Shown here in pieces: positions 33,260 to 40,762 of a DNA stretch of 64,000 nt. The position numbers were made by a program, and so were the translations under genes. The notes under the pieces are model-generated. The model saw nothing but the letters and a program-made list of their open reading frames with translations, made no database searches and was not told the DNA's origin. The DNA lies in IMG/VR virus record IMGVR_UViG_3300005821_000002, positions 1 through 64,000 of that record, one strand, 5' to 3'. Origin of the DNA: a virus. Numbering within the stretch: the first letter of the stretch is position 1; the number at the start of each line of letters is the position of its first letter.

Positions 33260-33557
33260 CAGCATCTCCTGTCCACATACTCGCCAACCACATGCACGTT
33301 GATTGCAACAATCGAGATTCGTATTCATCAAACGTAATCAACTCTTCGTTCCATGAGTATTGAAAGTTCTTTCTGTCCCACCCATCAGGATCAAGAACTT
33401 GTGGGTACGGATGCTTCTCTTGCCACTCTGCACTTGTTTTCATCACTTCCCCCTCCAGTGTGTCTTCTAAATCCTGTTCGATCCACAGGTGTCCAAACAA
33501 TGCGCCTAGCAACATCGTTGTAATCATAAGAACAATCACTATATACTCACCCACCAT
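33252..33557 (-). CDS. Membrane-anchored unknown protein
   Basis: 101 aa. N-terminal transmembrane helix (YIVIVLMITTMLLGALFGHLWI), then an acidic, Trp-rich soluble part. Function unknown. Confidence 0.6.
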   Translation of the reverse strand: MVGEYIVIVLMITTMLLGALFGHLWIEQDLEDTLEGEVMKTSAEWQEKHPYPQVLDPDGWDRKNFQYSWNEELITFDEYESRLLQSTCMWLASMWTGDADE

Positions 33558-33774
33558 CTTGCTCCTCTGTTGTGAGTAGGGCGGTATCGAAACCGCAGTT
33601 ACACTCTCCGTCTATTTGTAGGAATTTCCTACAGTGCCCTCGATGTTGTGCGTACGAAGCCAACCGCTTGTATCTAAAATATTCTTCCGTAACACACTCT
33701 TCTTTCAGGTCTTCTGTTATTCTTATAATTCGTTCTTTGTATCTCTTCTTACTGGGTCGAGTTATACGCATCAC
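33547..33774 (-). CDS. Small protein, unknown function
   Basis: 75 aa, basic N-terminus (RITRPSKKRYKERIIR), a Cys/His patch (HRGHCRKFLQIDGECNC) and the end DTALLTTEEQDGG, which recurs in neighbouring proteins. Not recognised. Confidence 0.55.
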   Translation of the reverse strand: MMRITRPSKKRYKERIIRITEDLKEECVTEEYFRYKRLASYAQHRGHCRKFLQIDGECNCGFDTALLTTEEQDGG

Positions 33775-34004
33775 TCATTCTCCAGTATGTCGGCATAGGC
33801 GCATAGGGCATTGTAAGAATGGGCATAGTCTCCAATGCCATTTATATACATGAATGTCTTTATTACTTCTGCCGATTGAGCATTGAGTAACTCGGCGGCG
33901 TTGAGCATGGCGTCGGCTTTGGTTGGTTTCAAAACAACACCGCACTCCTCGCAATGCACCTTCCCAGTTATATGTATTGCCCACTCATGCACATGCTTAG
34001 TCAT
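33771..34004 (-). CDS. Small Cys/His protein
   Basis: 77 aa. HVHEWAIHITGKVHCEECGVVL is a likely zinc site (His/Cys) followed by helices. Overlaps the next gene by 4 bases. Confidence 0.55.
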   Translation of the reverse strand: MTKHVHEWAIHITGKVHCEECGVVLKPTKADAMLNAAELLNAQSAEVIKTFMYINGIGDYAHSYNALCAYADILENE

Positions 34005-34259
34005 CTAGCCACTCCTTTGTTTTCTTCTGACGTATTTATCGGCAATCATCATTGCAAAGTTCGCAACATCGGCGGCCTCGATTACTGGGTCGTCATCGAG
34101 ATCATATCCATTTAGTGCGGTGTCTAACTCGTCTACCTCTTCTCGAAGTCTCTCCAATAAATACTCAAACGAGCATGTTAGCCACCCCCCTTTGTGGTCA
34201 TTTTCTTTTAGCCTTGTTTCCATTCGTTCCGCGTGTTCTATAACTGCTGGTCTCATCAC
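34005..34259 (-). CDS. MazG-like pyrophosphohydrolase, second copy
   Basis: 84 aa. REEVDELDTALNG and VIEAADVANFAMMIADKYV give the ExxE/ExxD helix pair of the MazG fold. Shorter than the protein at 31188. Could hydrolyse a different (d)NTP; inferred from motifs only. Confidence 0.65.
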   Translation of the reverse strand: MMRPAVIEHAERMETRLKENDHKGGWLTCSFEYLLERLREEVDELDTALNGYDLDDDPVIEAADVANFAMMIADKYVRRKQRSG

Positions 34260-34522
34260 TCATCCTCCTGTTCTGTGAGGAGGGCGTCGCCCAGTGCGTG
34301 TAGTGCAGTTGTGAATGGGTTAGGAAAATCTCCCCGTATTCCCCAGTTGTTCCACTCTACCAAAACGTCATTCGCCAACCTCTTGAGTGCGGCGTTCTCT
34401 GCTTCGAGTTTATCGAATGTATCCCATTCTAGTCCTTCTAGCTCGCCTAGTCTTTGAAATACCTTCTCTTCTCTTTTACATTTATCGCAAGAACACTGAG
34501 GTCCAAGATTTGCTTCGTGCAT
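34256..34522 (-). CDS. Small coiled-coil protein
   Basis: 88 aa with CSCDKC near the start, coiled coil (KLEAENAALKRLANDV) and PFTTALHALGDALLTEQEDE at the end. Paralogous to 34522-34740 by its ENxALKRLAN/ENEAFGDFAN and FT-TALxxLxxxLLTxExxE pattern. Confidence 0.6.
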   Translation of the reverse strand: MHEANLGPQCSCDKCKREEKVFQRLGELEGLEWDTFDKLEAENAALKRLANDVLVEWNNWGIRGDFPNPFTTALHALGDALLTEQEDE

Positions 34523-34740
34523 TATTCACTCTCCTCTGTTGTGAGTAGGACATTCCTCAAGTCTTCTAATGCTTTCGTAAATGTCAACCCAAGACCGCTT
34601 CTTCGCTTTCCATCTGACGTATACGCTATTGTGTTAGCGAAATCCCCAAATGCCTCATTCTCCCGCTTGAGTTGGACGATACTCTCTTTCAATATTTCAA
34701 TTTGTTCTTCTGCTAACTTCAATCCAAATTCTGCACCCAT
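34522..34740 (-). CDS. Small coiled-coil protein, paralogue
   Basis: 72 aa. AEEQIEILKESIVQLKRENEAF coiled coil, then FTKALEDLRNVLLTTEESE. Adjacent to and related to 34256-34522. Function unknown. Confidence 0.6.
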   Translation of the reverse strand: MGAEFGLKLAEEQIEILKESIVQLKRENEAFGDFANTIAYTSDGKRRSGLGLTFTKALEDLRNVLLTTEESE

Positions 34741-34741
34741 T

Positions 34742-35686
34742 TTACATTCCTTTCAAGATGTGAGCTATCACATCTACAGTCCAACCATTACCTATCATCT
34801 TGTATCGTTGAGTATTAGACACACCCTCAGTATAGTTATCGGGTACTGTCTGCAATCTTTCACACTCAATCGGGTGAAACTTACGAATACAATCTTCATC
34901 CTTCAAAACATTATAGGGTACTCCCTTGAAGAAGTTAGCAACAACGGCTGACGACTTCTCATTCCTTACATCACTATAATGTTTGAAATCCCAATGGTTT
35001 CTTCCATCCCTTACCTTCCTATCCATGTAAGCCAAAGCTTTCTCTGACAACAACAAGCTAGGAATATGCCCTCCTCCGGCTGGAGTTCTAATGGTTGGAC
35101 TTTTCTTTGTAAATGTACGATGTTCTTTCTCATTGAAACCACCATACAAATTGTGCAAAGCTACCGGATAAGCGTCGTTTAGGATAATGTCTTTCAACAT
35201 TATTCCACGATCAGTAGGTTGATACGTTGGTATGTTTGTCCAGTATAATCTCTTTCTATTCTGTGCTGATACCAACGCAGAATTTATCATGATAGGAGCT
35301 ACGTGTAGAAAATCTGTAATAATATCTACATATTCTTTCTTCATGGGAACATTCTCAAGTAGAAAATACTTGGGTTCACATTCACGTAACAGACGTACAA
35401 ACTCAAAGAATAATGAACTTCTAGGATCATCAAAGTTTAGTTGCTTTCCAGCAAAACTAAATCCTTGACATGGACTACCACCAATAAGTAAGTCTATCTT
35501 TGGTAAGTCCTCCCCATCTACATTTAATACATTGCCTAAATGTATAGTATCTGGATAGTTCTTACGTGCAATTTGAATAGCCCACCTATCTATCTCTGAT
35601 GCTAGATAGTATTTATAGACTATACCTGCTCTTTCAAGAGCAAGTTGTCCACAACTCATACCATCAAACAGACTTAGTACATTCAT
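34742..35686 (-). CDS. DNA cytosine-5 methyltransferase
   Basis: 314 aa. Motif I SLFDGMSCGQLAL (about 5), motif IV GGSPCQGFSF (catalytic Cys, about 70-79), motif VI ENVP (about 113), motif VIII QNRKRLYW (about 143), and motifs IX-X YKMIGNGWTVDVIAHI at the end. All conserved blocks of C5-type enzymes are present. The target-recognition part is about 110 residues. No cognate endonuclease nearby, so likely protects phage DNA. Confidence 0.9.
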   Translation of the reverse strand: MNVLSLFDGMSCGQLALERAGIVYKYYLASEIDRWAIQIARKNYPDTIHLGNVLNVDGEDLPKIDLLIGGSPCQGFSFAGKQLNFDDPRSSLFFEFVRLLRECEPKYFLLENVPMKKEYVDIITDFLHVAPIMINSALVSAQNRKRLYWTNIPTYQPTDRGIMLKDIILNDAYPVALHNLYGGFNEKEHRTFTKKSPTIRTPAGGGHIPSLLLSEKALAYMDRKVRDGRNHWDFKHYSDVRNEKSSAVVANFFKGVPYNVLKDEDCIRKFHPIECERLQTVPDNYTEGVSNTQRYKMIGNGWTVDVIAHILKGM

Positions 35687-35687
35687 A

Positions 35688-36053
35688 TTAGTGTCCTAGA
35701 TGTGAAGCCACGATGTTTCTTGTGATCTTCTTTATCTCCCACTTGTCCAGTTGTCTCAACAATCTTCTAAGTTTATTCCTTGCCGTACGTAAGTGGTCGT
35801 AATTACACTGCCACTCTCCAGCAGTCTGCATCACTACTAATCTTGAGTCAGTTAGTATAATTATGTTCATCATTTTATTAATGATAGCATACTTTACTGC
35901 CTCTATCATGATAAGATACTCTGCTAAATTTGACGTACCATATCCAAATACTATTTGTTTATGAACTAATTCATTACCTTCATCATCGAATATCTTGAAT
36001 GAGCCATACGTAATATCCTTACGTTTCCCACCATCCGTTATAAATGTGTACAT
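35688..36053 (-). CDS. Ribonuclease HI-like protein
   Basis: 121 aa. FITDGG (first Asp), NLAEYLIMIEA (Glu), IILTDSRLVV (Asp) and SHLGH (terminal His) give the RNase H active site. Shorter than bacterial RNase HI (about 150 aa). Likely removes RNA primers. Start overlaps the upstream stop (TAATG). Confidence 0.8.
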   Translation of the reverse strand: MYTFITDGGKRKDITYGSFKIFDDEGNELVHKQIVFGYGTSNLAEYLIMIEAVKYAIINKMMNIIILTDSRLVVMQTAGEWQCNYDHLRTARNKLRRLLRQLDKWEIKKITRNIVASHLGH

Positions 36054-36220
36054 TATAATTCATCTTCAATTAGCTCAACAACGTCTTCTGCTACTTTTAG
36101 AAAATCTTCTTGTACTGAGGGGTCTAACATTTCCCACAATACCCACTCATTATAACCTTGGTTAGCCATATCATAATCATAGATAACCTCAGCAACTGCT
36201 TCTGTTAAATGCTCAAGCAT
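36053..36220 (-). CDS. Small acidic protein
   Basis: 55 aa, acidic and helical (LTEAVAEVIYDYDMANQGYNEW). GGAGGG upstream; its TAA overlaps the RNase H start. Not recognised. Confidence 0.55.
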   Translation of the reverse strand: MLEHLTEAVAEVIYDYDMANQGYNEWVLWEMLDPSVQEDFLKVAEDVVELIEDEL

Positions 36221-36221
36221 A

Positions 36222-36419
36222 CTACCCTCCGAGCACGGACTCCAGCTTATCGTTTAGGAATGAAGCCAGAGCTTCCATATTATTTCTTACATCTGGATGT
36301 TCATTATAATCAAAAGTCATATCAATAGCGTCTGCTGATCCTTTGATATAAAAGCGAACACGAATCTTATCAGCAAATAACCAAGCCTTCTCAACCATAT
36401 ACTTCTCTACTTTAGCCAT
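36222..36419 (-). CDS. Small protein, unknown function
   Basis: 65 aa from MAKVEKYMVEKAW (GGGAG upstream). DKIRVRFYIKGSADAIDMTFDY is beta-rich, followed by a helix. Overlaps the methyltransferase by 8 bases. Confidence 0.55.
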   Translation of the reverse strand: MAKVEKYMVEKAWLFADKIRVRFYIKGSADAIDMTFDYNEHPDVRNNMEALASFLNDKLESVLGG

Positions 36420-37272
36420 TTCTTTTCTCCCATTCTTTTTTGAGTCCATAATAAGGGTTCTCTCCACGTTTCAATCTATCCATAGACATCTGCGCCAAAT
36501 TTAGGTACTCTTCGAACAATTCTATACCAATGAATTTTCTTCCTAACTTTTCTGCCTCAATCCACGTAGTTCCTGCGCCCATCATTGGATCGAGAACTGT
36601 CTCCCCCTCTTCACTATATGCACCTATTGCCCACTCAGCCAAATGTGGTTGCATAGGGGCTGGATGTGGACGACCACTAGTATCCTGCGGTAGAAACAAA
36701 TAGTTATTGGGTACTTTCCCAAGTGGATTTGGCTCTACCTTCACCCGCTTATTGAACTCACCTTCCTTATCACCCTGTAAATTACTCACCTTATACTTCA
36801 TACGTTCAAGTGTAGCTTCTGCATAAGACTCACGGACATTATCTCTATGAAATACTACCTCTTCTGGATTCTTAGCTATCACATAGTTATGTTCCCACAT
36901 ATGGGGAGGTCTATTCTTGAAAAACTTTGGTGGCCCTGATGTTTTCAGCCACGGGATTTCATCTATAATATCCAACCCAATCATGTCCAGATCATTTACT
37001 AATTGATATACTTCTCTCATTTTACGATGATTAGCATAACCTGAGCCAGTATTCCACCAAATAACCCCACTAGGTTTGATTACGTCACGAAGTTCTGAAA
37101 GAACATCCATACACCAAATCAACCACTCAGCGGGGTCTCTAAATAATGCTTCACCACCATAATGTCGTGCATTGTAATAGGGTGGTGATGTAACAACTAA
37201 ATCTATGCTATTCCTATCCAATGTTGGTAACACATCAAAAAGATTTCCTTGATATATCATGGAATCTGCCAT
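36412..37272 (-). CDS. Beta-class N4/N6 DNA methyltransferase
   Basis: 286 aa. Motif IV TSPPYYN comes first (about 29-35) and motif I DPMMGAGTT last (about 238-246), the beta-class order typical of N4-cytosine and many N6-adenine enzymes. The target region lies between (about 90-200). No partner nuclease seen. Probably modifies phage DNA against restriction. Confidence 0.88.
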   Translation of the reverse strand: MADSMIYQGNLFDVLPTLDRNSIDLVVTSPPYYNARHYGGEALFRDPAEWLIWCMDVLSELRDVIKPSGVIWWNTGSGYANHRKMREVYQLVNDLDMIGLDIIDEIPWLKTSGPPKFFKNRPPHMWEHNYVIAKNPEEVVFHRDNVRESYAEATLERMKYKVSNLQGDKEGEFNKRVKVEPNPLGKVPNNYLFLPQDTSGRPHPAPMQPHLAEWAIGAYSEEGETVLDPMMGAGTTWIEAEKLGRKFIGIELFEEYLNLAQMSMDRLKRGENPYYGLKKEWEKRNG

Positions 37273-38117
37273 ATGTTTACTGCCTTATCCCTGATCGTCT
37301 CCAAAAATTCATGTTTTGTTCCTTCCTTGAAGAAGTCTGTAGTATCAAACCCGTCTGCAAAATCCCAATAGTTATATATTCTAGTTCTATCTATCCCCAA
37401 ATTTTTCGCCACTCTCTCTGCTCCTCTATTACCTGCTTCGTCATTATCATACGTTACAAATACTTCCTTTATATTTATGAAGTGATGAAGCCACTCATTA
37501 TTCCACGTTCCCGCTCCACCTGTCTGACTCACTGCTGGAATATTATTCTGTCTTAACATTATAGCATCAACTGGCCCTTCTGTCAAGACCACCCAATCAG
37601 TAAATCTCAAGGTTGAAAAGTTGAATGGTAATGCTCCCATATCTACATACCATGCTTTTCTTCCTTTTGGTTTATGTCGTAGACATTGAAAATTTCTAAA
37701 ATGTCCGTCAACATAGATAGGTATCGTGTACCACTTGCCAGTGTATCCCAATCGGAAGCGTTCAACTGTTTCTTGCGTGTAACCCCGTACATCATACCAA
37801 TACTCACGATACCCTTCACCACGTAGGTAGAAAACCTCCACCAAATCTGTATCTGGTGTAGCAACATTTTTCTTACGTGTGGTATAGACGACAGAAAAGA
37901 AATCGTCTTCCGAAGCAACAGCATTTTTCGCCTCTTGTACACTAAAACCCATTACTTTAACAAGCCAATCGTAAGTATTACCAAAGATACCTCGACTATT
38001 CCAGAAAAACAACTGTCGTTGCTTGTCCACAACAAGGCTGTTATGGTCAACTGATCGCAGAAAGCGACCACGACCTTGCAACTCATGGGTTTTGTTGATA
38101 ATATTTTCTATGCTCAT
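37257..38117 (-). CDS. DnaG-type primase, Toprim domain
   Basis: 286 aa from MSIENIINKT. Toprim motifs VLTEGPVDAI (about 184-193) and TYDNDEAGNRGAERV (about 228-242). The N-terminal part (residues 20-110) resembles a primase core, but no zinc-binding Cys are present. Makes RNA primers with the DnaB-type helicase encoded at 50157. A perfect promoter ends only about 9 bases before this ATG, so the transcript may be almost leaderless. Confidence 0.85.
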   Translation of the reverse strand: MSIENIINKTHELQGRGRFLRSVDHNSLVVDKQRQLFFWNSRGIFGNTYDWLVKVMGFSVQEAKNAVASEDDFFSVVYTTRKKNVATPDTDLVEVFYLRGEGYREYWYDVRGYTQETVERFRLGYTGKWYTIPIYVDGHFRNFQCLRHKPKGRKAWYVDMGALPFNFSTLRFTDWVVLTEGPVDAIMLRQNNIPAVSQTGGAGTWNNEWLHHFINIKEVFVTYDNDEAGNRGAERVAKNLGIDRTRIYNYWDFADGFDTTDFFKEGTKHEFLETIRDKAVNIWQIP

Positions 38118-38126
38118 GTTACCTGC

Positions 38127-38155
38127 ATTATAACACAAAATAACACATTTGTCAA
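38127..38155 (-). promoter_or_regulatory. Sigma70-type promoter before primase
   Basis: Minus strand TTGACA (38150-38155), 17-bp spacer ending TGTGT, TATAAT (38127-38132). Start point expected near 38119-38121, 2-4 bases from the primase ATG. Confidence 0.85.
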
Positions 38156-38156
38156 G

Positions 38157-38186
38157 TAAAAAAGCGAAGTCATTTAGCTTCGCTTT
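38157..38186 (-). terminator. Intrinsic terminator after tRNA array
   Basis: Stem AAAGCGAAG (38161-38169)/CTTCGCTTT (38178-38186) with an 8-base loop and a T6 tract on the minus strand. It ends the tRNA transcript just before the primase promoter. Confidence 0.85.
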
Positions 38187-38189
38187 AGG

Positions 38190-38262
38190 TGCTTGCAGAG
38201 GGGCTCGAACCCCCGACCTTCGGTTTAAAAGACCGTTGCTCTTCCGGCTGAGCTATGCAAGC
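38190..38262 (-). tRNA. tRNA-Lys(UUU)
   Basis: Cloverleaf with acceptor GCTTGCA/TGCAAGC, loop CTTTTAA, T-loop TTCGAGC. Ends ACC-T, CCA not complete. Last tRNA of the array. Confidence 0.92.
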
Positions 38263-38732
38263 TAAAAAACTAATTGAGTACCTATCTCTAGGTCCATTGT
38301 ATACCAAGCGCTGTAGAACCATGGTGCCTTCTTCCCCGTAAAGTCTATTCTACGTGATGGGAAGATAACTTCCACACCACTCAACTGTGCTCTACATTCT
38401 TTTGCACCTAACTTTGTTATAGGTAGCAACATGCACCAAGGTTTTCCCAACTCATTTGCTCTACGTAGAAACTTCTTAGCTATAGAGAATGGTGGGTTGG
38501 TTACAATGATATCATAGGATGGTGGTTCATCAACAAGAAAATCTCCATCCCATTCTACTACATCGTAACCACCTGCGATAAGGTGTGCTATCAACACACC
38601 AGAACCAGGTGCACAATCCCACAGCTTTTTGTCTGTGGGTAGATACGGAACCAATACCTCCAAAGCCTCTGGAGGAGTCCATATATCGTCGTAACTTCCT
38701 CTTTTACTGTAATCCTTCAATACTTCTAACAT
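38262..38732 (-). CDS. Adenine methyltransferase-like protein, NPPF
   Basis: 156 aa. TPPEALEVLVPYLPTDKKLWDCAPGSG (motif I region) and DIIVTNPPFSIAKKFLRRA (motif IV). Paralogue of 32079-32663; both share the motif order and the (F/S)xRRxDF segment. Its ends overlap tRNA genes on both sides, indicating insertion in the tRNA array. Probable N6-adenine methyltransferase. Confidence 0.75.
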   Translation of the reverse strand: MLEVLKDYSKRGSYDDIWTPPEALEVLVPYLPTDKKLWDCAPGSGVLIAHLIAGGYDVVEWDGDFLVDEPPSYDIIVTNPPFSIAKKFLRRANELGKPWCMLLPITKLGAKECRAQLSGVEVIFPSRRIDFTGKKAPWFYSAWYTMDLEIGTQLVF

Positions 38733-38808
38733 GGTGCCACCGGTAGGACTCGAACCTACAACCTTTGGTTTAAGAGACCACTGCTCTCACCCGTTGAGCT
38801 ACGGAGGC
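38732..38808 (-). tRNA. tRNA-Lys(CUU)
   Basis: Acceptor GCCTCCG/CGGTGGC, loop CTCTTAA, T-loop TTCGAGT. CCA is encoded. Confidence 0.92.
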
Positions 38809-38812
38809 ATAA

Positions 38813-38901
38813 GACGGCGACGTTCCCACAACGCCTTCGTGCAACCTAAGTGAGTGGCCTACTCACAGCTACACAGTTGGATTCGAACCAACATCTCCGT
38901 C
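38813..38901 (-). ncRNA. Structured inter-tRNA element E0
   Basis: Bounded by GACGG/CCGTC. Inside, a perfect T-arm-like hairpin GTTGG-TTCGAAT-CCAAC comes first, followed by hairpin GTGAGT/ACTCAC. Arm order is unlike a normal tRNA, so it may be a permuted or decayed tRNA. Confidence 0.5.
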
Positions 38902-38904
38902 AGG

Positions 38905-38978
38905 TGGGTCTGGCTGGGCTCGAACCAGCGACCTCTTTCTTGTAAGGAAAGCGCTCTAACCAACTGAGCTACACACCC
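38905..38978 (-). tRNA. tRNA-Val(UAC)
   Basis: Acceptor GGGTGTG/CAGACCC, anticodon stem CTTTC/GAAAG, loop CTTACAA. Ends ACC-T. Confidence 0.92.
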
Positions 38979-38979
38979 A

Positions 38980-39171
38980 TTATCCTGTTAATCTACCTTT
39001 ACCATCATTCTGATAGAAACCCTTACCCTTAAATACGACGTTAGGAGGATTGAACACTCTCCTAATACTTATTTTACCACATTCAGGGCATTTTGTCAAG
39101 CCCAAATCCAAGTGTTCTTCGGATATGAACTCATACAAACAATCTTCACATTTGTAATCATATATTCCCAT
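38980..39171 (-). CDS. FmdB-like zinc-ribbon protein
   Basis: 63 aa. IYDYKCEDCLYEF and LTKCPECGKISI give the CxxC...CxxC ribbon of the FmdB family, whose exact role is unknown; FVFNPP-like tail (RRVFNPPNVVF) is also typical. Lies between tRNA-Val and tRNA-Gly. Confidence 0.8.
   Translation of the reverse strand: MGIYDYKCEDCLYEFISEEHLDLGLTKCPECGKISIRRVFNPPNVVFKGKGFYQNDGKGRLTG
39071..39099 (-). promoter_or_regulatory. Sigma70-like promoter inside fmdB-like gene
   Basis: TTGACA (39094-39099), 17-bp spacer ending TGTGG, TAAAAT (39071-39076). Matches the other promoters but lies within coding sequence; may boost the last tRNAs. Confidence 0.55.
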
Positions 39172-39184
39172 AGTTACCTCAAGG

Positions 39185-39256
39185 AGCGAGTAGGTGGATT
39201 TGAACCACCGACATTCTGCTTGGAAGGCAGACGTTCTACCACTGAACTATACCCGC
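39185..39256 (-). tRNA. tRNA-Gly(UCC)
   Basis: Acceptor GCGGGTA/TACTCGC, loop CTTCCAA, T-loop TTCAAAT. Ends TCC-T. Confidence 0.92.
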
Positions 39257-39261
39257 TAAGG

Positions 39262-39332
39262 TGGGAACACAGGGAATCGAACCCTGCTCGTCGGCTTGAA
39301 AGGCCGGTGTCCTGCCGATAGACGATGCTCCC
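39262..39332 (-). tRNA. tRNA-Glu(UUC)
   Basis: Acceptor GGGAGCA/TGTTCCC, loop CTTTCAA, T-loop TTCGATT. Ends ACC-T. Confidence 0.92.
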
Positions 39333-39509
39333 TTATGAAACCATACTCTGAATGCTATCTAATAAGTCATTCAGTTCATCGTACTTGTCTATTAAACTTT
39401 CTACAGCCTCATATGCATTTTTATCATCTACTATAAAATCTACTGGTGAGCCTGGTCCATTTAATAAATCTACGATATCTTGTAGTTCTGCTTCTATACT
39501 TATACCCAT
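39333..39509 (-). CDS. Small acidic protein
   Basis: 58 aa from MGISIEAELQDIV (AGGAG 7 bases upstream). Acidic, helical. Sits between two tRNA-Glu genes. Not recognised. Confidence 0.5.
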   Translation of the reverse strand: MGISIEAELQDIVDLLNGPGSPVDFIVDDKNAYEAVESLIDKYDELNDLLDSIQSMVS

Positions 39510-39527
39510 AATCATACTCCTTTTAGG

Positions 39528-39599
39528 TGATTCTACGGAGATTTGAACTCCGGTCTGTACTTTGAGAGAGTACTGTCCTAACCACTAGACGATAGAACC
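39528..39599 (-). tRNA. tRNA-Glu(CUC)
   Basis: Acceptor GGTTCTA/TAGAATC, stem GTACT/AGTAC, loop CTCTCAA. Ends ACC-T. Confidence 0.92.
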
Positions 39600-39603
39600 A
39601 AGG

Positions 39604-39675
39604 TAGGCCCCCCACGAATTGAACGTGGCTCCTTCCCCTTATAAGAGGGATGCTTCCCCGATCAGCTTGAGGCCC
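39604..39675 (-). tRNA. tRNA-Ile(UAU)
   Basis: Acceptor GGGCCTC/GGGGCCT with one G-U pair, stem TCCCT/GGGGA, loop CTTATAA. Anticodon UAU reads AUA without lysidine. The D stem is only three pairs. The HNH gene ends inside its 5' arm. Confidence 0.85.
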
Positions 39676-39943
39676 ATCGTGTTTCATTATTTTCTACTCG
39701 TTTTATCCAATTACAATTTGCACAAAGTAGTTGATAGTCTTCACTTTCTCCCCTACAAATTCTACGAGCTATATAATCGGAACTATGAGCAAGTATTTCT
39801 TTACCACCGCCACCTTTTATATGATCTATCTGTAATGCTCTTGGATCGGAAAATCCACATCTTGTGCATATACCACCCAAAAGCTCTATCGCTTTCTGTC
39901 TATTTTTTCGACGGTATTCTCTACCCCATTGTTTTTTATTCAT
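39662..39943 (-). CDS. HNH endonuclease
   Basis: 93 aa from MNKKQWGREYRRK. CTRCGFSDPRALQIDHIKGGG and LLCANCNWIKR give the HNH core with four zinc Cys. It lies between the two tRNA-Ile genes; its start abuts one and its stop lies in the other. Probably a mobile homing-type nuclease that uses the tRNA array as a home. No clear ribosome site. Confidence 0.8.
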   Translation of the reverse strand: MNKKQWGREYRRKNRQKAIELLGGICTRCGFSDPRALQIDHIKGGGGKEILAHSSDYIARRICRGESEDYQLLCANCNWIKRVENNETRWASS

Positions 39944-39946
39944 AGG

Positions 39947-40019
39947 TGGACCAAAATGGAGTCGAACCATTGGCCTTCCCCTTATCAGAGGGATGCTCTA
40001 ACCACTGAGCTACTGGTCC
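39947..40019 (-). tRNA. tRNA-Ile(GAU)
   Basis: Acceptor GGACCAG/TTGGTCC, stem TCCCT/GGGGA identical to the other tRNA-Ile, loop CTGATAA. Ends ACC-T. Confidence 0.92.
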
Positions 40020-40430
40020 TTATATTACATGCCATTCAGCTTTCCTTGCTCTCTTAGCTGTCCAACATCCTCCAGACTTTATATGATCTGAAGTGTGACA
40101 GTGATAACAGTAATCAAACTTCATTCCTTTATATCCTTCTGGATAATCTGCTACCACAATACAATGAACAATGTCAGATGCTCTAGCTATCTTTAGATTT
40201 CTCTGCTTAAAACCACCTTCCCACCGTGGTATAGCTGGAAGATAAATCTCTTTTTCCAATCCTAGTTTATTGGCCTCTTCCTCAGCCCATATATCTATAC
40301 CACCAAGATGACATCCACCACTGACAAGAATATCATCAGGAGACAATAGAGAACGTATTATTTCTCTTGCCTTTGCCTCTGTTTCAGGCGTAAACTTTCT
40401 TGCCTCATGACCAACTATTCCTACTCTCAT
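40020..40430 (-). CDS. SLOG-superfamily nucleotide-binding protein
   Basis: 136 aa. MRVGIVGHEARKFTPETEAKA and LVSGGCHLGGIDIWAEEEANKLG fit the SLOG Rossmann-like fold (YspA/DprA-related), with the GG(C)xxGGxDxxAE loop that binds nucleotides or nucleotide-derived signals. A C-terminal CYHCHTSDHIKSGGC adds a Cys/His patch. SLOG proteins occur in signalling and phage conflict systems; role here unknown. Confidence 0.75.
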   Translation of the reverse strand: MRVGIVGHEARKFTPETEAKAREIIRSLLSPDDILVSGGCHLGGIDIWAEEEANKLGLEKEIYLPAIPRWEGGFKQRNLKIARASDIVHCIVVADYPEGYKGMKFDYCYHCHTSDHIKSGGCWTAKRARKAEWHVI

Positions 40431-40445
40431 TGTATCTCCTTAAGG

Positions 40446-40517
40446 CACGGGTACTCGGATTCGAACCAAGACCATAGGCTTAGAACACCTTTATGCTATC
40501 CTTTACACCATACCCGC
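40446..40517 (-). tRNA. tRNA-Arg(UCU)
   Basis: Acceptor GCGGGTA/TACCCGT, loop GTTCTAA giving anticodon UCU; D region GGTGTAAAGGATAGC resembles phage T4 tRNA-Arg. Ends GCC-T. Confidence 0.88.
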
Positions 40518-40522
40518 TTAGG

Positions 40523-40594
40523 TGTGTCCAGTGGGGATTGAACCCACGACCCTCTGCTCTTCAGACAGATGCTCTACCACTGAGCTACAGACAC
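40523..40594 (-). tRNA. tRNA-Phe(GAA)
   Basis: Acceptor GTGTCTG/TGGACAC, loop CTGAAGA, T-loop TTCAATC. Ends ACC-T. Confidence 0.92.
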
Positions 40595-40602
40595 ATAAAA
40601 CC

Positions 40603-40673
40603 GAGGGCTTATGCTTATCATCTAGAATGTGACCACTCAGTTTACTGCTGGAAGTCAGACAGCAGAAGCCCTC
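40603..40673 (-). ncRNA. Structured inter-tRNA element E3
   Basis: Bounded by GAGGGCTT/AAGCCCTC (8 bp) with an inner 6-bp hairpin CTGCTG/CAGCAG. 71 nt, no reading frame. Confidence 0.55.
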
Positions 40674-40674
40674 T

Positions 40675-40760
40675 TGGTGCCAACAGCAGGGATCGAACCT
40701 GCACTCCCGAAGGAAACTGGTTTTAAGCCAGTCGTGTCTGCCAAATTCCACCATGTCGGC
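40675..40760 (-). tRNA. tRNA-Leu(UAA)
   Basis: Class II tRNA with long variable arm. Acceptor GCCGACA/TGTTGGC, loop CTTAAAA. CCA encoded. Confidence 0.92.
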
Positions 40761-40762
40761 AT

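Noticed and set aside
40446-40517. Amber-suppressor reading (anticodon CUA) of tRNA-Arg
   Set aside because: The alternative loop breaks the anticodon stem; the UCU register pairs better and matches phage T4 tRNA-Arg.
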